From positions 62,001 through 126,000 of the forward strand of contig NZ_LMQN01000017.1 in the NCBI RefSeq assembly GCF_001425355.1: DNA of 64,000 nt. Reading direction: 5' to 3'. This document shows positions 1 to 8,736 of the stretch, piece after piece; the first letter of the stretch is position 1, and each line of letters opens with the position of its first letter. The notes beneath the pieces are model-generated. The model did no database searches and was not told the origin of the DNA. It was given only the letters and a program-made list of their open reading frames with translations. The position numbers and the translations under genes are program-made. The DNA is from Chryseobacterium sp. Leaf405 (GTDB lineage: Bacteria > Bacteroidota > Bacteroidia > Flavobacteriales > Weeksellaceae).

Positions 1-102
1 ACTTTTATATACAGATAATCTTGGCAATTCAGAAGATCCAGAGATTTTTCCTCTTACTCTTCTTTTTATTCTTATTCTTTTTTCTAATTTACTTAATGCC
101 AT
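1..102 (-). CDS. rplR: 50S ribosomal protein L18, N-terminal fragment
   Basis: The first 34 codons of L18 read on the reverse strand from ATG at 102 to the window edge. They begin MALSKLEKRIRIKRRVRGK, the basic N-terminus typical of L18, which binds 5S rRNA. The gene continues outside the window. It lies 15 bp downstream of rplF, in the normal spc order L6-L18. Confidence 0.9.
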   Translation of the reverse strand, partial: MALSKLEKRIRIKRRVRGKISGSSELPRLSVYKS

Positions 103-117
103 AATACTTATAATTTA

Positions 118-663
118 TTAAGCAGATTTACCAGCTTTACGTCTAACAATTTCTCCTACGAATTTCACACCTTTTCCTTTGTAAGGCTCAGGTTTTCTGA
201 AAGAACGGATCTTTGCAGCTACCATTCCTAGAAGTTGGTTGTCGTGAGACGTTAAAGTAATAATTGGGTTTTTACCTTTTTCAGTCAATGTATCAACTTT
301 CACTTCGCTTGGAAGTTCTAATACGATACCATGAGAGAATCCTAAAGCTAACTCAAGTTTTTGACCTGCGTGTGAAGCTCTGTATCCTACCCCTACTAGT
401 TCTAGTTTCTTTTCGAAACCTGTATTTACACCAACAATCATGTTGTTGATTAACGCTCTGTATAAACCGTGAAGCGCCTTGTGTTGTTTAGAATCAGATG
501 GTCTGTTAACGTTAAGTTCACCATCTTTTTGTTCTAAAGTAATTCCTGCTGTAAGCTCCTGAGAAAGTTCTCCTTTAGGACCTTTTACAGTTACTACACT
601 GTTGTTCTCAGTGACAGTAATACCAGCTGGAATTGTTATAATTGCTTTACCAATTCTTGACAT
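118..663 (-). CDS. rplF: 50S ribosomal protein L6
   Basis: A 181-residue protein of normal L6 length. L6 binds 23S rRNA near the sarcin-ricin loop. The N-terminus (MSRIGKAIITIPAG) and the C-terminal EPYKGKGVKF...RRKAGK segment are the conserved L6 landmarks, and two related alpha/beta halves are expected. It follows rpsH by 17 bp in the spc operon. Nothing unusual is seen. Confidence 0.97.
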   Translation of the reverse strand: MSRIGKAIITIPAGITVTENNSVVTVKGPKGELSQELTAGITLEQKDGELNVNRPSDSKQHKALHGLYRALINNMIVGVNTGFEKKLELVGVGYRASHAGQKLELALGFSHGIVLELPSEVKVDTLTEKGKNPIITLTSHDNQLLGMVAAKIRSFRKPEPYKGKGVKFVGEIVRRKAGKSA

Positions 664-680
664 TTTCCTGTGATTAAAAA

Positions 681-1079
681 TTAATAAACATAGCAGATTA
701 CTTCACCGCCTACTTTTTCTTCTCTAGCTTTCTTGTCAGTCATTACTCCTTTAGAAGTAGAGATGATAGAAATACCCAAACCGTTCAGTACTCTTGGAAG
801 TTCAGTAGAACCTTTGTACTGTCTCAAACCTGGTCTAGAAGCTCTTTGGATAGACTTGATAGCCGGTTTTGTAGTTTGTTTGTCGTACTTTAAAGCGATT
901 TTGATCGTTCCCTGAACAGCGCTTTCTTCAAACTTGTAGTTTAAGATGTACCCTTGTTCAAATAAGATCTTAGTAATCTCCTTTTTGATTTTTGATGCAG
1001 GAATTTCCACCACCTTGTGGCCTGCGCTTTGTGCGTTCCTTACTCTTGTTAGGAAATCTGAAATTGGATCTGTTACCAT
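681..1079 (-). CDS. rpsH: 30S ribosomal protein S8
   Basis: A 132-residue S8, a primary 16S rRNA binding protein that in other bacteria also represses the spc operon. It starts MVTDPISDFLTRVRNAQ and ends with the conserved STSKGVMTDKKAR...GGEVICYVY core. It is separated from rpsN upstream by 147 bp holding a strong hairpin (1137-1174), an unusually long gap for this operon. Confidence 0.97.
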   Translation of the reverse strand: MVTDPISDFLTRVRNAQSAGHKVVEIPASKIKKEITKILFEQGYILNYKFEESAVQGTIKIALKYDKQTTKPAIKSIQRASRPGLRQYKGSTELPRVLNGLGISIISTSKGVMTDKKAREEKVGGEVICYVY

Positions 1080-1136
1080 TTTTCTTTTATAAATTATTGG
1101 TTAAAGAACAATCAGTTTTGTAAAGACTTGAAGAAG

Positions 1137-1174
1137 AAAATATCAGACTTCAGAAAACTTCGGTCTGATATTTT
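1137..1174 (-). other. intra-operon hairpin between rpsN and rpsH
   Basis: A perfect 12-bp inverted repeat, AAAATATCAGAC (1137-1148) and GTCTGATATTTT (1163-1174), with a 14-nt loop. On the coding (reverse) strand the stem is followed by a pyrimidine-rich tract. It may be a partial terminator, an mRNA processing site or a binding site for S8; the sequence alone cannot decide. Confidence 0.55.
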
Positions 1175-1226
1175 TATCTTTAGTATCTGAACAACTTAAT
1201 TGTCCCGAATTTTTAATTAGTAATAA

Positions 1227-1496
1227 TTACCAACTAGCTTTTTTAACACCCGGGATAAGACCGTTGTTTGCCATTTCTCTGAAAGTTACTCTGGAAATAC
1301 CAAACGTTCTCATGTATCCTCTTGGCCTACCTGTTAATTTACATCTGTTGTGTAATCTTACAGGAGAAGCATTTTTAGGCAATTTCTGAAGTCCTTCATA
1401 ATCACCAGCTTCTTTTAAAGCTTTTCTTTTTTCTGCGTATTTAGCAACTACTGCTTCTCTTTTGCGCTCACGCGCTTTCATTGATTCTTTAGCCAT
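1227..1496 (-). CDS. rpsN: 30S ribosomal protein S14, zinc-free type
   Basis: An 89-residue S14. This is the long form without the CxxC zinc ribbon of short S14 proteins: only one cysteine is seen ([12 protein letters not shown]). The conserved C-terminus [18 protein letters not shown]...GVKKASW is intact. It sits between rplE and rpsH as usual, 3 bp after rplE. Confidence 0.97.
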   Translation of the reverse strand: MAKESMKARERKREAVVAKYAEKRKALKEAGDYEGLQKLPKNASPVRLHNRCKLTGRPRGYMRTFGISRVTFREMANNGLIPGVKKASW

Positions 1497-1499
1497 TTC

Positions 1500-2051
1500 T
1501 TAGTTCTTTTTGAAAGGTAAACCGAAGTGAGTTAATAATGCTTTAGCTTCTTTATCTGTTTTAGCAGTTGTAACGAAAGTGATGTCCATCCCTTGGATTT
1601 TTTTCACTTTGTCGATTGCGATTTCAGGGAAGATAATTTGCTCAGTAATACCTAAGTTATAATTACCTCTACCGTCGAAACCATCAGCTTTAATACCAGA
1701 AAAATCTCTAATACGTGGTAAAGCAGAAGCGGTAAGTCTGTCTAAGAATTCATACATTTTGTTTGCTCTTAGCGTAACTTTAGCACCTACAGGCATTCCT
1801 TTTCTCAATTTGAAAGCAGCTTCGTCTTTCTTAGAGATAGTACCTACAGCCTTCTGACCAGTGATGTTCGTTAATTCTTCAACAGCATAATCAATGATCT
1901 TTTTGTCAGCAGTAGCGTCTCCTAAACCTTGAGATAAAATGATTTTCTCAAGTTTTGGCACCTGCATTACTGATTTGTATCCGAATTCTTCCATCATTGC
2001 TGGAACAATCGTTTCTTTATATGCTTTTTTGGGTCTTGCTATATATTCCAT
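1500..2051 (-). CDS. rplE: 50S ribosomal protein L5
   Basis: A 183-residue L5, which binds 5S rRNA and contacts the small subunit. Diagnostic segments are [18 protein letters not shown] (here [14 protein letters not shown]) and RIRDFSGI...GRGNYNLGI. The order and the 13-bp gap from rplX are standard for the spc operon. Confidence 0.97.
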   Translation of the reverse strand: MEYIARPKKAYKETIVPAMMEEFGYKSVMQVPKLEKIILSQGLGDATADKKIIDYAVEELTNITGQKAVGTISKKDEAAFKLRKGMPVGAKVTLRANKMYEFLDRLTASALPRIRDFSGIKADGFDGRGNYNLGITEQIIFPEIAIDKVKKIQGMDITFVTTAKTDKEAKALLTHFGLPFKKN

Positions 2052-2064
2052 GTGTTATTTAAAA

Positions 2065-2391
2065 TTATAAAGTTTCACCCGTTTTTTTGTTGATTCTTAC
2101 TTTCTTATCTCCTTCGATTTTGTAACCGATTTTGATAGCTTTTCCGTCTTTATCAACTAAAGCTATGTTTGAGATATGAATAGAAGCTTCCTTTTCAGTA
2201 ATTCCTCCTTGAGGATTTGAAGCTGAAGGCTTAACGTGTTTTTTAACGATGTTAAGTCCTGCAACGATTACTCTAGGGTCTTTTCCTTCTTTTTTGATCA
2301 CTTCAATAACTTCACCAGTTTTACCTTTGATATCTTTTTTACCAGTAGTAATGATGACGTTATCTCCTCTTTTTATTTTTAACTTTGACAT
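2065..2391 (-). CDS. rplX: 50S ribosomal protein L24
   Basis: A 108-residue L24, an early 23S rRNA assembly protein. An N-terminal KOW motif is visible (KIKRGDNVIITTGKKDIKGK), followed by the VIVAGLNIVKKHVKP segment typical of the family. It lies 22 bp downstream of rplN. Confidence 0.97.
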   Translation of the reverse strand: MSKLKIKRGDNVIITTGKKDIKGKTGEVIEVIKKEGKDPRVIVAGLNIVKKHVKPSASNPQGGITEKEASIHISNIALVDKDGKAIKIGYKIEGDKKVRINKKTGETL

Positions 2392-2413
2392 TTTCTTTTA
2401 AAAATTTTAAAAA

Positions 2414-2782
2414 TTAAAGTACTTCAGGAGCCAATGAAATGATTTTCATATATTCTTTGTCTCTCAACTCACGAGCAACAGGTCCGAAAACACGCGTTCC
2501 TCTCATTTCTCCACCAGCGTTAAGTAATACACAAGCATTGTCTTCGAATTTGATGTATGAACCATCTTTTCTTCTTACCGCTTTTTTTGTTCTTACTACA
2601 ACTGCCTTAGATACTTGACCTTTCTTTGCGTTTCCTGATGGTGTAGAATCTTTAATAGTAACTACGATTTTATCACCAACTGAAGCATATCTTCTTCTGG
2701 TACCTCCCAGAACTCTGATAACCAATACCTCTTTAGCACCTGTGTTATCAGCAACTTTTAATCTTGATTCTGTTTGTAACAT
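2414..2782 (-). CDS. rplN: 50S ribosomal protein L14
   Basis: A 122-residue L14, which binds 23S rRNA at the subunit interface. It begins [19 protein letters not shown] and ends [14 protein letters not shown]...SLAPEVL, both family landmarks. Its ATG overlaps the stop codon of rpsQ by one base, indicating translational coupling. Confidence 0.98.
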   Translation of the reverse strand: MLQTESRLKVADNTGAKEVLVIRVLGGTRRRYASVGDKIVVTIKDSTPSGNAKKGQVSKAVVVRTKKAVRRKDGSYIKFEDNACVLLNAGGEMRGTRVFGPVARELRDKEYMKIISLAPEVL

Positions 2783-3036
2783 TACTTAGCTTTTTCAATG
2801 ATTCTTACTAATCTCCATCTCTTGCTCTTGCTCAAAGGTCTAGTTTCTTGGATAAGAACTGTATCTCCTTCTGTGCATTCGTTGTTCTCGTCGTGTGCAG
2901 TATATTTTTTCGTTTTCAAAACGAATTTACCGTACATCGGGTGCTTTACTCTCGTAGTCTCACTTACAACAATGGTCTTTTCCATTTTATTGCTGGAAAC
3001 TATTCCGATTCTTTCTTTTCTTAAGTTTCTTTCCAT
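2782..3036 (-). CDS. rpsQ: 30S ribosomal protein S17
   Basis: An 84-residue S17, a primary 16S rRNA binding protein with an OB fold. [21 protein letters not shown] and the VKHPMYGKF segment are conserved in the family. It overlaps rplN by one base and follows rpmC by 14 bp. Confidence 0.97.
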   Translation of the reverse strand: MERNLRKERIGIVSSNKMEKTIVVSETTRVKHPMYGKFVLKTKKYTAHDENNECTEGDTVLIQETRPLSKSKRWRLVRIIEKAK

Positions 3037-3050
3037 AATGTATGAAAATC

Positions 3051-3239
3051 TTATTGTTGTTTGTTAGTTAACTCAGTATTTAGTCTTGCGATTGTCTTTC
3101 TCAAATCTTTGATTTGGATCGGGTTTTCAAGCGGGCTGATTTTGTGAGCCAATTTCATTTTTGAGAATTGAACTTTAGCATCAGCTAATTGAGCTTGAAC
3201 TTCCTCTGCGCTTAAATTTTTAATATCAGCTTTTTTCAT
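3051..3239 (-). CDS. rpmC: 50S ribosomal protein L29
   Basis: A 62-residue L29, located near the peptide exit tunnel. I place the start at the ATG at 3239 ([10 protein letters not shown]), because the in-frame extension to 3248 would use TTG and adds only three residues that L29 proteins do not need. It lies 12 bp downstream of rplP. Confidence 0.95.
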   Translation of the reverse strand: MKKADIKNLSAEEVQAQLADAKVQFSKMKLAHKISPLENPIQIKDLRKTIARLNTELTNKQQ

Positions 3240-3251
3240 TGTATTCAAAGA

Positions 3252-3677
3252 TTAAAGAGGTTTAACAAAATCGTTAGCAACGATAAATTTGGTAACGATT
3301 GGTAATTTCTGTGCAGCAAGTCTAAGAGCTTCCTTAGCGATTTCGTAAGGTACCCCTCCAACTTCGAACATAATTTTACCAGGTTTTACTACAGCTACCC
3401 AATATTCCACAGCACCTTTACCTTTACCCATACGTACTTCCGCTGGTTTTTTAGTAATTGGCTTATCTGGGAAGATTTTGATCCATAGTTGACCTTCTCT
3501 CTTCATATATCTTGTCGCAGCAATACGAGCAGCTTCAATTTGTCTTGCAGTGATCCAAGCACCTTCTGTCGCCTTGATTCCGAAAGTTCCATAAGCAAGT
3601 TGACTACCTCTTTGGGCACTCCCCTTCATCTTCATCTTATGAACTCTACGGAACTTGGTTCTTTTTGGTTGTAACAT
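3252..3677 (-). CDS. rplP: 50S ribosomal protein L16
   Basis: A 141-residue L16, which contacts the A-site tRNA region of 23S rRNA. It starts [19 protein letters not shown] and contains [19 protein letters not shown], both diagnostic. It is 97 bp downstream of rpsC, a gap that contains a 7-bp tandem repeat. Confidence 0.98.
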   Translation of the reverse strand: MLQPKRTKFRRVHKMKMKGSAQRGSQLAYGTFGIKATEGAWITARQIEAARIAATRYMKREGQLWIKIFPDKPITKKPAEVRMGKGKGAVEYWVAVVKPGKIMFEVGGVPYEIAKEALRLAAQKLPIVTKFIVANDFVKPL

Positions 3678-3689
3678 AATTTCTAAATT

Positions 3690-3717
3690 TTAGATTTTAG
3701 ATTTTAGATTTTAGATT
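3690..3717. repeat. four perfect 7-bp tandem repeats (TTTTAGA)
   Basis: Four uninterrupted copies of TTTTAGA lie between rpsC and rplP, inside the operon. Further A/T-rich imperfect copies extend toward 3774. The number of copies may vary by slippage. No coding function is apparent. Confidence 0.85.
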
Positions 3718-3774
3718 TTTTATATTTTAAAAAAGTAACGGTAATTTAAAATTCAAAATTTCTATCTAAAATTT

Positions 3775-4533
3775 TTAATTATTATTGTTATTATTATTGT
3801 TCTTTCTAGGTCCTCTATTGTCTCTTCTGTCTCCTCCTCTGTTGTCTCTTCTATCTCCAGACGGACCTCCTTTTTTCTGTTGTCCCACTAAAGGAGAAAG
3901 TTCTCTTTTACCGTAAACTTCACCTTTCATGATCCAAACTTTTACTCCTAGCTTACCGTACTGAGTAAGTGCTTCACCGATGTGGTAATCGATATCTGCT
4001 CTGAAAGTAGACAAAGGAATTCTTCCGTCTTTGAAAGATTCTGATCTTGCCATTTCAGCACCGTTCAATCTACCAGAGATTTGAACTTTGATACCTTCTG
4101 CACCCATTCTCATTGTACCAGCGATAGCCATCTTAACAGCTCTTCTGTAAGAGATTCTGTTTTCGATTTGCTTAGCGATGCTGTCAGCAACTAATACTGC
4201 GTCAAGCTCAGGTCTTTTGATTTCGAAGATGTTGATTTGAATATCCTTTTTAGTCAATTTTTTCAACTCTTCTTTCAGTTTATCAACTTCCTGACCTCCT
4301 TTACCGATGATAAGTCCCGGTCTAGCAGTAGTGATTGTAACTGTAACTAATTTTAATGTTCTTTCAATATAAATTCTTGAAATACCACCTTTAGATAATC
4401 TAGCTTCAAGGTATCTTCTGATTTTGTAGTCTTCAGCGATTCTGTCTCCATAATCGTTTCCACCAAACCAGTTAGAATCCCATCCTCTGATGATACCTAA
4501 TCTATTACCAATTGGATTTGTCTTCTGTCCCAT
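3775..4533 (-). CDS. rpsC: 30S ribosomal protein S3 with Asn-rich tail
   Basis: A 252-residue S3, mRNA entry-channel protein of the small subunit with helicase activity in the family. The N-terminus ([14 protein letters not shown]), the KH-domain [14 protein letters not shown] and the C-terminal [19 protein letters not shown] are conserved. Beyond about residue 215 it carries a lineage-specific tail: two [12 protein letters not shown] repeats and eight terminal asparagines encoded by an AAT/AAC trinucleotide run (3778-3801). The tail is basic and presumably disordered. Confidence 0.97.
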   Translation of the reverse strand: MGQKTNPIGNRLGIIRGWDSNWFGGNDYGDRIAEDYKIRRYLEARLSKGGISRIYIERTLKLVTVTITTARPGLIIGKGGQEVDKLKEELKKLTKKDIQINIFEIKRPELDAVLVADSIAKQIENRISYRRAVKMAIAGTMRMGAEGIKVQISGRLNGAEMARSESFKDGRIPLSTFRADIDYHIGEALTQYGKLGVKVWIMKGEVYGKRELSPLVGQQKKGGPSGDRRDNRGGDRRDNRGPRKNNNNNNNN

Positions 4534-4540
4534 ACCTTGA

Positions 4541-4939
4541 TTAATTTTCTTTTGTACCTAAGATTAGCGTAATGTGGTTTGATCTTTTTCTGATTCTGTA
4601 CCCTCTACCTTGTGGAGCTGGTCTTAGTCTCTTCAATTGTCTTGCACTGTCTACAAAAATTTCTTTAACGATAAGGTTTGCCTCTTCAATATCAGCACCT
4701 TCGTTTTTAGACTGCCAGTTTGCCATTGCAGAAAGTAATACTTTCTCCAATTTGTTTGAAGCGTCTTTTTTAGAATATTTTAGAATGTATAAAGCTTTAT
4801 CTACTTCTACTCCTCTGATGATATCAGCTACCAATCTCATTTTTCTTGGAGAAGAAGGGCAATCATTATGTAATGCTTTTACTACATCTTGATTTGTTAA
4901 TTTACGTGCTAATGCACTTTCTCTTTTTCTTGATCCCAT
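4541..4939 (-). CDS. rplV: 50S ribosomal protein L22
   Basis: A 132-residue L22, which lines the peptide exit tunnel with a long beta hairpin. The [14 protein letters not shown] segment and the C-terminal [20 protein letters not shown] hairpin region are conserved. It is 2 bp after rpsS and 7 bp before rpsC. Confidence 0.97.
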   Translation of the reverse strand: MGSRKRESALARKLTNQDVVKALHNDCPSSPRKMRLVADIIRGVEVDKALYILKYSKKDASNKLEKVLLSAMANWQSKNEGADIEEANLIVKEIFVDSARQLKRLRPAPQGRGYRIRKRSNHITLILGTKEN

Positions 4940-4941
4940 GA

Positions 4942-5220
4942 TTATCTGCTACCTTTGTTTTTGTTACCACCATGACCTCTAAAAGATCTTGTTGGAGAAA
5001 ATTCGCCTAACTTGTGACCTACCATGTTTTCTGTAACGTAAACAGGGATAAAAGATTTCCCGTTGTGTACAGCAATAGTTTGCCCTACAAAGTCCGGAGA
5101 AATCATCGATGCTCTAGACCAAGTTTTGATAACTGTTTTTTTATTAGCTTCTATATTTGCCTGAACCTTCTTATCTAAAGTATGATGAATGAATGGTCCT
5201 TTTTTAAGTGATCTTGCCAT
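4942..5220 (-). CDS. rpsS: 30S ribosomal protein S19
   Basis: A 92-residue S19, which binds 16S rRNA with S13 in the head of the small subunit. [19 protein letters not shown] and [18 protein letters not shown] are diagnostic. It is packed 2 bp from both neighbours. Confidence 0.98.
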   Translation of the reverse strand: MARSLKKGPFIHHTLDKKVQANIEANKKTVIKTWSRASMISPDFVGQTIAVHNGKSFIPVYVTENMVGHKLGEFSPTRSFRGHGGNKNKGSR

Positions 5221-5222
5221 AA

Positions 5223-6044
5223 TTATTTACGTTTAGATATGATATGACGGTTAGACGCTTTATTTTTCTTTCTAGTTTTGTAACCTTTAGCCGGCATACC
5301 ATTTCTAGATCTTGGGTGACCTCCAGAAGAACGTCCTTCACCACCTCCCATTGGGTGATCAACCGGGTTCATTACTACTGGTCTTGTTCTTGGTCTTCTA
5401 CCTAACCATCTGCTTCTACCAGCCTTACCTGATACAGTTAATTGGTGATCTGAGTTAGAAACTGAACCGATCATTGCCATACACTCAACAAGAATCATTC
5501 TAGACTCTCCTGAAGGCAATTTGATGATTGCGTATTTTCCGTCTCTTGAAGTAAGTTGAGCTGAAGAACCAGCACTTCTTGCTAAAATAGCACCTTGACC
5601 AGGCTTCATTTCAACACAAGAGATAACAGTACCCAATGGAATATTTTTCAATTTCATTGCGTTACCTACATTAGGCTCTACGCTTTCACCTGAAACTACT
5701 TTTTGATCTACTTTAATACCGTTTGGAGCGATGATATATCTCTTCTCTCCGTCTGCGTACTCTAATAAAGCGATAAATGCAGTTCTGTTTGGATCGTATT
5801 CTACAGTTTTTACCGTTGCTTCAATATCAGATTTGTTTCTTTTGAAGTCGATAATTCTGTATTTCTTTTTGTGTCCACCTCCGGTGTAACGCATGGTCAT
5901 TTTACCAGTTTGGTTACGTCCACCTGACTTACTAATACCAACTGTTAGAGATTTCTCTGGTTTGTTGGTAGTAATTTCCTCAAAATTGTTTACAACTCTG
6001 AATCTCTGTCCTGGGGTGATAGGTTTTAATTTTCTAACAGACAT
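5223..6044 (-). CDS. rplB: 50S ribosomal protein L2
   Basis: A 273-residue L2, needed for the peptidyl transferase centre. The catalytic-site loop region around [15 protein letters not shown] (with the preceding [10 protein letters not shown]) is intact, and the N-terminal OB fold shows [20 protein letters not shown]. It lies 22 bp after rplW. Confidence 0.98.
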   Translation of the reverse strand: MSVRKLKPITPGQRFRVVNNFEEITTNKPEKSLTVGISKSGGRNQTGKMTMRYTGGGHKKKYRIIDFKRNKSDIEATVKTVEYDPNRTAFIALLEYADGEKRYIIAPNGIKVDQKVVSGESVEPNVGNAMKLKNIPLGTVISCVEMKPGQGAILARSAGSSAQLTSRDGKYAIIKLPSGESRMILVECMAMIGSVSNSDHQLTVSGKAGRSRWLGRRPRTRPVVMNPVDHPMGGGEGRSSGGHPRSRNGMPAKGYKTRKKNKASNRHIISKRK

Positions 6045-6066
6045 TACTATTATTTATAATTAATAA

Positions 6067-6357
6067 TTAATTTACAGCAAAAATATCGATAACATCACCT
6101 TCAACAAGTTTAATTACCGCTTTTTTCAATTTGTTTGTCTTTCCTACTTGAAGACCTTTTTTAGTGTATTTCGAAGAAACCTTCGGAGCATAAATCATTG
6201 TATTAACGTCTGCTACTTTTACACCGTAAGCCGCTTCCACAGCTTTTTTAATCTGGATTTTATTCGCCTTAGGATTAACTAAGAAAGAATAAGAACCTCT
6301 TAAATCCGTAAGGTAATTAGCCTTTTCTGAGATAACTGGTTTAATAATAATAGACAT
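6067..6357 (-). CDS. rplW: 50S ribosomal protein L23
   Basis: A 96-residue L23, docking site at the tunnel exit for trigger factor and SRP in the family. It starts MSIIIKPVISEKA and contains the VNPKANKIQIKKAVEAAYGVKV core. It follows rplD by 3 bp. Confidence 0.97.
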   Translation of the reverse strand: MSIIIKPVISEKANYLTDLRGSYSFLVNPKANKIQIKKAVEAAYGVKVADVNTMIYAPKVSSKYTKKGLQVGKTNKLKKAVIKLVEGDVIDIFAVN

Positions 6358-6360
6358 GAC

Positions 6361-6990
6361 TTATTTCTTTAGATTTTCCTGGAATTTTTCAACTGCACCT
6401 TCGAAGAATACAACCTCACCTGCATTTACAATATCGTAAGAACTTACTTCGTTGAAGTTCATTACTTTTGTTTTAGGTAAGTTTCTTGAAGACAAATACA
6501 CATTCTTGTTAGCTTCAGGAAGAATAAACAAAGATTTTTTACCGTTCAATGCCAAAGCATCCAATAATGTAATGAAATCTTTAGTTTTAGGAGCATTTAA
6601 GCTCATATCTTCTAAAACTCTGATGCTGTTGTCTCTCATTTTCTGAGATAAAACAGATTTTTTAGCTAATCTCTTAAGAGCTTTGTTCAATTTGAATCTG
6701 TAGTCTCTAGGTTTTGGTCCGAATACTCTACCTCCACCTCTGAAAGTTGGAGATTTAATATCACCATATCTAGCAGAACCTGATCCTTTTTGCTTCTTAA
6801 GTTTCTTAGTAGAAGCAGTAATTTCGCTTCTTTCTTTTGATTTATGAGTTCCTTGTCTCTGTGCTGCAAGGTACTGCTTAACTTCTAAGTAAACCGCGTG
6901 CTGATTTGGCTCAATTCCGAATACTGTTTCGTCTAGAGTTACTTTTCTTCCGGTCTCTTTTCCTGATGTATTTAATACTACTAGTTCCAT
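6361..6990 (-). CDS. rplD: 50S ribosomal protein L4
   Basis: A 209-residue L4, tunnel protein and, in Proteobacteria, repressor of its operon. The extended loop is visible as [20 protein letters not shown] and [12 protein letters not shown]. The start overlaps the end of rplC by 10 bp, consistent with translational coupling. Confidence 0.98.
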   Translation of the reverse strand: MELVVLNTSGKETGRKVTLDETVFGIEPNQHAVYLEVKQYLAAQRQGTHKSKERSEITASTKKLKKQKGSGSARYGDIKSPTFRGGGRVFGPKPRDYRFKLNKALKRLAKKSVLSQKMRDNSIRVLEDMSLNAPKTKDFITLLDALALNGKKSLFILPEANKNVYLSSRNLPKTKVMNFNEVSSYDIVNAGEVVFFEGAVEKFQENLKK

Positions 6991-7607
6991 TTTCTGATAA
7001 TTACATAAGAATTTTTAGCTCCCGGAACAGCACCTTTTACTACTAAAAGATTTTGTTCTTGATCCACTTTTAATACCTGAAGGTTTTGAACAGTTACCTG
7101 CTCACCTCCCATTCTTCCAGCCATTCTCATCCCTTTGAATACTCTTGAAGGGTCAGATCCAGCACCGATAGAACCTGGAGCTCTAAGTCTGTTGTGCTGA
7201 CCATGAGTTGCCTGCATTACACCTCCAAATCCGTGTCTTTTAACAACACCTTGGAAGCCTTTACCTTTTGAAGTACCTGTAACGTCTACATATTCACCTT
7301 CAGCGAATAAATCAACTTTTACTTCATCTCCTACTTTTACTTCATCAACGAATTCTCTGTAGAATTCTACTAATTTAGCTTTAGGAGCAGAACCAGCCTT
7401 TTTGAAATGGCCAATTAACGCTTTACCTACGTTCTTCTCACTCTTGTCATCGAAACCTAATTGAACTGACTTATAACCGTCTTTTTCAATGGTTCTGACC
7501 TGTAAAACCGAGCATGGACCAGCTTGAATAACTGTACAAGGAATGTTTTTTCCTTCTTCGTTAAACAAAGACGTCATACCGATTTTTTTACCAATAATAC
7601 CTGACAT
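6981..7607 (-). CDS. rplC: 50S ribosomal protein L3
   Basis: A 208-residue L3, an early 23S rRNA assembly protein. [19 protein letters not shown] and the loop segment [14 protein letters not shown]...HRAPGSIG-like (here [19 protein letters not shown]) are diagnostic. In most bacteria rpsJ lies directly upstream; here the upstream DNA is a promoter region and then a glycerol regulator, and rpsJ is 10.8 kb away. Confidence 0.98.
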   Translation of the reverse strand: MSGIIGKKIGMTSLFNEEGKNIPCTVIQAGPCSVLQVRTIEKDGYKSVQLGFDDKSEKNVGKALIGHFKKAGSAPKAKLVEFYREFVDEVKVGDEVKVDLFAEGEYVDVTGTSKGKGFQGVVKRHGFGGVMQATHGQHNRLRAPGSIGAGSDPSRVFKGMRMAGRMGGEQVTVQNLQVLKVDQEQNLLVVKGAVPGAKNSYVIIRKWN

Positions 7608-7711
7608 TGTTTATGTATAATAAAATTTATCCTTTATTTTCGTCATTTCCCGGAGGCTGAAGTAATTTCTACTTTTGAATATAGGCATACTACGCCCGTA
7701 AAATGAGTGTG

Positions 7712-7741
7712 CAAATGTATGAATAATTTTATAACTGACAA
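7712..7741 (-). promoter_or_regulatory. promoter of the rplC-led ribosomal operon
   Basis: On the reverse strand TTG (7739-7741) is followed after 19 nt by TACATTTG (7719-7712), a complete match to the Bacteroidota promoter TTG-N17-23-TAnnTTTG. It predicts a leader of about 100 nt before rplC. The leader contains a short GC-rich inverted repeat around 7686-7698. This promoter explains how the operon is transcribed without rpsJ upstream. Confidence 0.75.
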
Positions 7742-7856
7742 ATATTTACAGCAAAATATTTTGATTTTTAATCATTTAGATAATTTTGAGAAAATTCAGG
7801 TGAAATTTCCTTTAAAATATTTTTGAATTACAGAAAATTTAAAAATAAGTTGATTT

Positions 7857-8621
7857 TTACTTTATAATTACACTTACTCCAATTTCTTCAAGATTATTTT
7901 TATCTTCTTCCAAAATCTCGTGATCTGTAATCAGATAATCGATTTTATCCAAAGAAGCAATTTTACCGAAGCCTTTTACATTCAGCTTTGAAGAATCTGC
8001 AAGAATGACTACTTTTTCAGAACACTCAATCATTAATTGATTCAAATGAGCTTCTGCAGCGTTTGAAGTACTGATTCCGAAATCCATATCAATTCCATCG
8101 ACACCGAGAAATAATTTATTACAAGAGAATTGTTTCAGAATACCTTCAGAAATGGAACCGACAATCGAAGTAGAACTTTTCCTTACTTCCCCACCCAACT
8201 GTATAATATTAATATTCGGATTATTGCAAAGTTCAATAGCAACACGTAAAGAAGAAGTTAAAACCGTCAGCGGACCGAAATTTACCAGCATTCTTGCCAG
8301 ATAATGCATCGTTGTTCCTGAAGCCAGAATAATACAGTCATTTTCCTGAATTAATGCCAACGCTGCTTTTGCAATGTTTTGTTTTGCTTCTACATTAATA
8401 TTTTCCTTCTCACCAACATTTTTTTCATACGCATACCGTACGTGCTTACTCGCACCTCCATGATTTCGGAAAAGCAATCCTAAACTTTCAAGATAATTCA
8501 AATCCTTTCGGATGGTAACCGACGAAACATTAAATTTTTCACACAAGTCCTGAACCAGTACATGATCTTTTGCGTCTAACTCATTTAATATATCATTATG
8601 TCTTGGCAGCAGCTTTTCCAT
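7857..8621 (-). CDS. glpR: DeoR/GlpR-family transcriptional repressor
   Basis: A 254-residue regulator. The N-terminal winged helix (residues about 1-60, CEKFNVSSVTIRKDLNYLE) and the C-terminal sugar-phosphate sensor domain (LASGTTMHYLARML, LFLGVDGID) match the DeoR family, whose members sense phosphorylated sugars or glycerol-3-phosphate. I start at the ATG at 8621; the extension to 8648 uses TTG and would overlap a TATTTTTG promoter element (8645-8638). It is divergent from glpD-glpK-glpF, so a GlpR role in glycerol repression is inferred from context; the gene symbol rests on that. Confidence 0.8.
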   Translation of the reverse strand: MEKLLPRHNDILNELDAKDHVLVQDLCEKFNVSSVTIRKDLNYLESLGLLFRNHGGASKHVRYAYEKNVGEKENINVEAKQNIAKAALALIQENDCIILASGTTMHYLARMLVNFGPLTVLTSSLRVAIELCNNPNINIIQLGGEVRKSSTSIVGSISEGILKQFSCNKLFLGVDGIDMDFGISTSNAAEAHLNQLMIECSEKVVILADSSKLNVKGFGKIASLDKIDYLITDHEILEEDKNNLEEIGVSVIIK

Positions 8622-8684
8622 TTTGTTCCGTTTCTTCAAAAATACCAATTTTATTTTGATTCGAAAAATTTCATTTATTTTCTT

Positions 8685-8723
8685 TTTGGTTTCATTTTTA
8701 ATTTATACATTTGAAAACGAAAC
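8685..8723 (+). promoter_or_regulatory. glpD promoter overlapped by an inverted-repeat operator
   Basis: TTTG (8685-8688) and TACATTTG (8706-8713) with a 17-nt spacer form a good Bacteroidota promoter for glpD. An imperfect palindrome, GTTTCATTTTT (8689-8699) and GAAAACGAAAC (8713-8723), matching at 9 of 11 positions, spans the spacer and -7 element. This is the expected place for a DeoR-type repressor to block transcription. GAAAC/GAAAT-like half sites recur down to the ATG. Confidence 0.6.
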
Positions 8724-8736
8724 ATAACGAAATATT

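Noticed and set aside
3690..3717. CRISPR-like or phase-variation repeat
   Set aside because: Only four 7-bp units, no spacers, and it lies between ribosomal genes where switching would be harmful; treated as a simple repeat.
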